From positions 1 through 64,000 of the forward strand of contig CAJTVN010000022.1 in the NCBI GenBank assembly GCA_910579685.1: DNA of 64,000 nt, read 5' to 3'. This document shows, piece by piece, positions 59,467-64,000 of the stretch; the stretch's first letter is position 1, and the number at the start of each line of letters is the position of its first letter. The position numbers and the translations under genes were made by a program. Origin of the DNA: an uncultured Lachnospiraceae bacterium (GTDB lineage Bacteria > Bacillota > Clostridia > Lachnospirales > Lachnospiraceae). Below the pieces are notes generated by a model. That model saw only the letters and a program-made list of their open reading frames with translations. It was not told where the DNA came from and made no database searches.

Positions 59467-59504
59467 GGGGCAGGCTGCGTCAGCAGCATCTTCCTTTCTG
59501 CCCC
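59467..59504 (-). other. Second hairpin in the chemoreceptor leader
   Basis: GGGGCAG (59467-59473) pairs with CTGCCCC (59498-59504), enclosing GCTGC/GCAGC (59474-59478 with 59483-59487). GC-rich and stable on either strand. Confidence 0.6.
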
Positions 59505-59512
59505 GTGTGCAT

Positions 59513-59538
59513 AAAAACAGCCGGACAAACTGTCCGGC
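59513..59538 (-). terminator. Intrinsic terminator on the minus strand
   Basis: On the minus strand GCCGGACA, loop GTT, TGTCCGGC, then TGTTTTTA (plus-strand arms 59520-59527 and 59531-59538, A-run 59513-59517). It can end transcripts from the debranching-enzyme gene or from the upstream structured segment. Confidence 0.8.
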
Positions 59539-59614
59539 CGCTATCGAAAAGGAGGTATCCTGTAATTTTTTGGCGAAGCCGGTCGGCACCAGGTATCAGC
59601 ACCGGCGGCTCCAT
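59539..59614 (-). ncRNA. Structured RNA candidate upstream of the chemoreceptor
   Basis: Read on the minus strand: GCCGGT pairs with ACCGGC around GCTGATACCTGGTGCCG; then a GGC-TTCG-CC hairpin; later CAGGATACCTCC can return to GGAG at the start. The motif GATACCT occurs twice. A -10 (TATAAT on the minus strand, plus 59627-59632) lies just upstream, and a terminator just downstream. The layout resembles a riboswitch or attenuator, but I recognise no known class. Confidence 0.35.
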
Positions 59615-59710
59615 TTGATAATTTTATTATACAGGCAAATTGTGTCTAAATTGTTTCTGAAAAAGAAAGAAATCATAAAGAAATACTAAATTCTCATGGT
59701 GATTGCACCG

Positions 59711-61846
<2,136 letters not shown>

Positions 61847-62124
61847 ATCGCACCTCCTTTTGATGTAGGGACTTGAAAAAGAAAAATACCGCCTTTAGAT
61901 GGAGACACACACGCCTCGACCGCCCGACGGTATACCTTAAGTATAGCGGAAGAAGAAGGGGAACACAAGCGCAGCAGGAAGAAACTAGATTCAAAATGAA
62001 AAGCAGGAAGGAGCTCACGAATTTTTACAAAAATATTCAGGGTGGCAGGGAGATGAGAATATCAGGTATAATGAACAGGATGACAAAGGCATTGATCCGT
62101 AAATGCCTGGAAACGGAGGAACCT
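61847..62124. other. Divergent intergenic region with a short inverted repeat
   Basis: Between the debranching enzyme and the ABC transporter. TATAC (61931-61935) and GTATA (61941-61945) flank CTTAA, a possible operator. A -10-like TATAAT lies at 62067-62072 without a good -35. The plus frame is open from 61873, but no ribosome-binding site supports a start before 62125. Confidence 0.4.
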
Positions 62125-63918
62125 ATGAAGAGAGTGTTGATAGAGCCGGGAAGAACCTATGGGTTTTTGGATTTTATCCGGATCCCCGTTCTGGTCTGTC
62201 CTTTTTTTACGCTGATAAAGATCATCAATCAGGCGGCCGCGGCCATCACGCCGTCCCTGCAGGTACTGGTGACAGCATCCTTTGTGGATACGGCGCTTCT
62301 GATCTTTGCGGGAAATGCGGAGCGAGGTGAGATCCGGCTGCCTCTTCTGGGGCTTGTGCTGCTGATCACCTACAACAATTTAAACTGGCAGCTCATGAGC
62401 TTTGTCAATCTAAGATCGGAGATGAAGCTGACAAGGGTATACCGCAGCCAGGTCGTGGAAAAGAGAGCAAGGCTGGAATACCGGTGTGTCGAGGACAACG
62501 AAACCTGGGATCTGATTAACCGGACGTGCACGGATCCGGTGGGAAAAATAAGAGGCGGCTTTGACAGCCTGACGGGCGCCGCAGGCATTGTCCTTCGGGT
62601 GGGATCACTTCTCTCTATTTTGATGGCGCAGGTCTTCTGGGCCGGGATTGCCATTGTGGCCATGTCCGTACCGCTGTTTGTCCTTGCCGTCCGAAGTGGA
62701 AAAGAGATCTATGAGGAAAACAAGGAAGCCATGAAGTTCACACGGAGGGCGGATTATTTGAGGGGCGTGCTCCAGGGCAGGGACAGCGTGGAGGAGAGAG
62801 CGCTGTTCGGCTATACCGACGAGGTGAACCGGCTCTGGCACGAGAAGTATGAATCCGCCCGCAGGATCAACACCAGGGTGAACCTGAAGTTTTTTGTGCG
62901 TATGAAGGGATCGAGCCTGATCACGGTGGTTCTCTCCCTGCTGATCATCTGCGTTCTCCTGTTCCCCTTAAAGAGCGGGGCGGTGAGCGTCGGTATGTTT
63001 ATGGCCCTGGTCACATCCACTTTAAACCTGATACAGATGATGTCCTGGGAGCTTTCCCATACCATGAGCGAAATCGCCAGGAACACGGAATACCTGAAGG
63101 ATCTGAGTGCGTTCGCCGCTCTGCCCGAGATGCAGGGAGCGCTGGATCCGCCAGAGGAAAGCATGCCTTTTGAGTGCGTGGAATTTCGCCATGTGTCCTT
63201 CCGGTATCCCAAAACGGAGCAGTACATTTTGAAGGATTTCTGTCTTCGCATGGAAAAAGGCCGTCATTATGCTTTCGTGGGCGTGAACGGTGCCGGCAAG
63301 ACCACCCTCACAAAGCTTCTCACAGGTCTTTACAGGGAATATGAGGGCGAGATCCTTCTGAACGGAAAACCGCTCGAGTCTTATTCCCAGGCAGAATTAA
63401 AGGCCTGCTTTTCCGTGGTATTCCAGGATTTTGCCAGATATCAGATTTCCCTGGAGGACAATATTGCCATCGGGAATGTGCTGGAACGCAGGGAAGAAAA
63501 GGTTCGGGAAGCGGCAGAGAGCATCGGCCTTTCGGATGTGATGGAAAGGCTGCCGGAGGGAATGAAGACACCCCTTGGCAAGGTGAAGGAAAAGGGTGTG
63601 GATCTCTCGGGCGGAGAGTGGCAGAAAGTGGCTGTCGCCAGAGCCCTTTACCGCCCTGCAGAGGTGCGGATCCTGGACGAGCCAACGGCGGCTCTCGATC
63701 CGGTGGCGGAGAGTGATATTTACCAGCTGTTCGGACAGATCAGCGCAGGAAAGACCACGATCTTCATCACCCACAGGCTGGGAGGGGCCCGGCTTGCCGA
63801 CGAGATTATCGTGATCGATAAGGGACGGGTTGCACAGAAGGGCAGTCACGAGGAGCTGCTTGCCGAAAACGGTATCTATGCGGAAATGTTTGAGGCGCAA
63901 AGGAGCTGGTATCAATGA
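62125..63918 (+). CDS. ABC exporter subunit, fused membrane and ATPase domains
   Basis: 597 residues. Membrane domain with about six segments (~10-325: FLDFIRIPVLVCPFFTLIKI, LLGLVLLITYNNLNW, ITVVLSLLIICVLLF), then the ATPase: Walker A FVGVNGAGKTTLTKLLTGLY, Q-loop FSVVFQDFARYQISL, signature VDLSGGEWQKVAVARAL, Walker B VRILDEPTAALDPVAESD, H-loop FITHRLGGA. ATG 62125 has CGGAGGAA upstream. Its TGA overlaps the ATG of the next exporter gene: a heterodimeric ABC exporter. The substrate is unknown; peptide or lipid-like cargo is typical. Confidence 0.92.
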   Translation: MKRVLIEPGRTYGFLDFIRIPVLVCPFFTLIKIINQAAAAITPSLQVLVTASFVDTALLIFAGNAERGEIRLPLLGLVLLITYNNLNWQLMSFVNLRSEMKLTRVYRSQVVEKRARLEYRCVEDNETWDLINRTCTDPVGKIRGGFDSLTGAAGIVLRVGSLLSILMAQVFWAGIAIVAMSVPLFVLAVRSGKEIYEENKEAMKFTRRADYLRGVLQGRDSVEERALFGYTDEVNRLWHEKYESARRINTRVNLKFFVRMKGSSLITVVLSLLIICVLLFPLKSGAVSVGMFMALVTSTLNLIQMMSWELSHTMSEIARNTEYLKDLSAFAALPEMQGALDPPEESMPFECVEFRHVSFRYPKTEQYILKDFCLRMEKGRHYAFVGVNGAGKTTLTKLLTGLYREYEGEILLNGKPLESYSQAELKACFSVVFQDFARYQISLEDNIAIGNVLERREEKVREAAESIGLSDVMERLPEGMKTPLGKVKEKGVDLSGGEWQKVAVARALYRPAEVRILDEPTAALDPVAESDIYQLFGQISAGKTTIFITHRLGGARLADEIIVIDKGRVAQKGSHEELLAENGIYAEMFEAQRSWYQ

Positions 63919-64000
63919 AAGAAAAAAAGAACAAAAACTTGATAAAAGTATTGTTAAGACTGCTGCCCGGGACGATGAGACCGGCGCCCCTGCTGTTTCT
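63915..64000 (+). CDS. Start of the partner ABC exporter subunit (partial)
   Basis: ATG 63915 overlaps the preceding TGA (ATGA). The visible 28 residues (MKEKKNKNLIKVLLRLLPGT, MRPAPLLF) are a basic leader running into the first membrane segment, as expected for the second half of a heterodimeric exporter. The gene continues beyond the window. Confidence 0.75.
   Translation, partial: MKEKKNKNLIKVLLRLLPGTMRPAPLLF

Noticed and set aside
59581..59603. GATACC-containing hairpin resembling the theophylline aptamer
   Set aside because: Only the GATACC word is shared; the partner CCCTTGGCAG segment is missing, and that aptamer is synthetic.
59539..59640. c-di-GMP-I riboswitch before the chemoreceptor
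   Set aside because: The conserved GCAAA-type core and paired stems of that class are not present; the fold remains unclassified.

Overview
This 64 kb window looks like chromosomal DNA from a spore-forming, strictly anaerobic member of the Clostridia, most likely the family Lachnospiraceae. The case rests on the gene set: spoIVA and a SpoVAF/GerA-type protein (sporulation and germination), the class III ribonucleotide reductase NrdD/NrdG (anaerobiosis), and the Bacillota order rpsP-khpA-rimM-trmD-rplS-lepB-rbgA-lepB-rnhB-fliK-like-flhB-like-yraN. The host assignment is inference; no rRNA gene is present.

Layout. 1-4.1 kb is a decayed, AT-rich accessory patch: the end of an FtsX-type permease gene, one intact AlbA_2 (Schlafen-type) ATPase carrying an odd palindromic repeat, then broken pieces of a DGQHR-domain gene, an unknown gene and a Fic gene. 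4.2-12.0 kb is a surface-polysaccharide and envelope cluster (glf, amidase, polymerase/ligase-like membrane protein, DUF6020 membrane protein, GT2, and a GT4 on the opposite strand). It holds two copies, in opposite orientation, of a short structured dispersed repeat. 12.1-17.7 kb has two regulators (TetR, RpiR), an HI0933-type flavoprotein, and the cmk-ispH-rpsA operon. 17.7-21.9 kb has CheR, an RNase H-like exonuclease, a GH25 protein and an AraC regulator. 21.9-32.4 kb is the translation and secretion core (ylxM-ffh through pgeF). 32.4-37.1 kb has a two-component system with an 885-residue sensor kinase, and prs. 37.2-45.8 kb has housekeeping genes (DUF512 protein, der, plsY, gpsA, MoxR-VWA pair, tyrS, metallopeptidase). 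45.8-51.8 kb has spoIVA, nucleoside salvage (punA-like, cdd, amidohydrolase) and a membrane-anchored MutS-like protein. 51.8-57.9 kb has a small membrane protein, a WYL regulator, nrdD-nrdG-dut and spoVAF. 57.9-64 kb has a CZB-type chemoreceptor preceded by a structured leader, a glycogen debranching enzyme, and the start of a two-subunit ABC exporter.

Working together: cmk, prs, nrdD/nrdG, dut, cdd and the nucleoside phosphorylase cover nucleotide supply. ffh and two LepB peptidases cover secretion. RbgA, Der, KhpA, RimM and TrmD serve ribosome assembly and tRNA/rRNA maturation. The most unusual signals are (i) a stem-loop between dut and spoVAF in which terminator, sigma-G-like promoter and ribosome-binding site are nested, (ii) the dispersed hairpin repeat, one copy of which supplies the N-terminal codons of a membrane protein gene, (iii) a palindromic 10-mer read in two alternating frames in the AlbA_2 protein, and (iv) an unclassified structured leader ahead of the chemoreceptor. 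Coordinates, motifs and pairings were read by eye; functional names come from family recognition without database searches.
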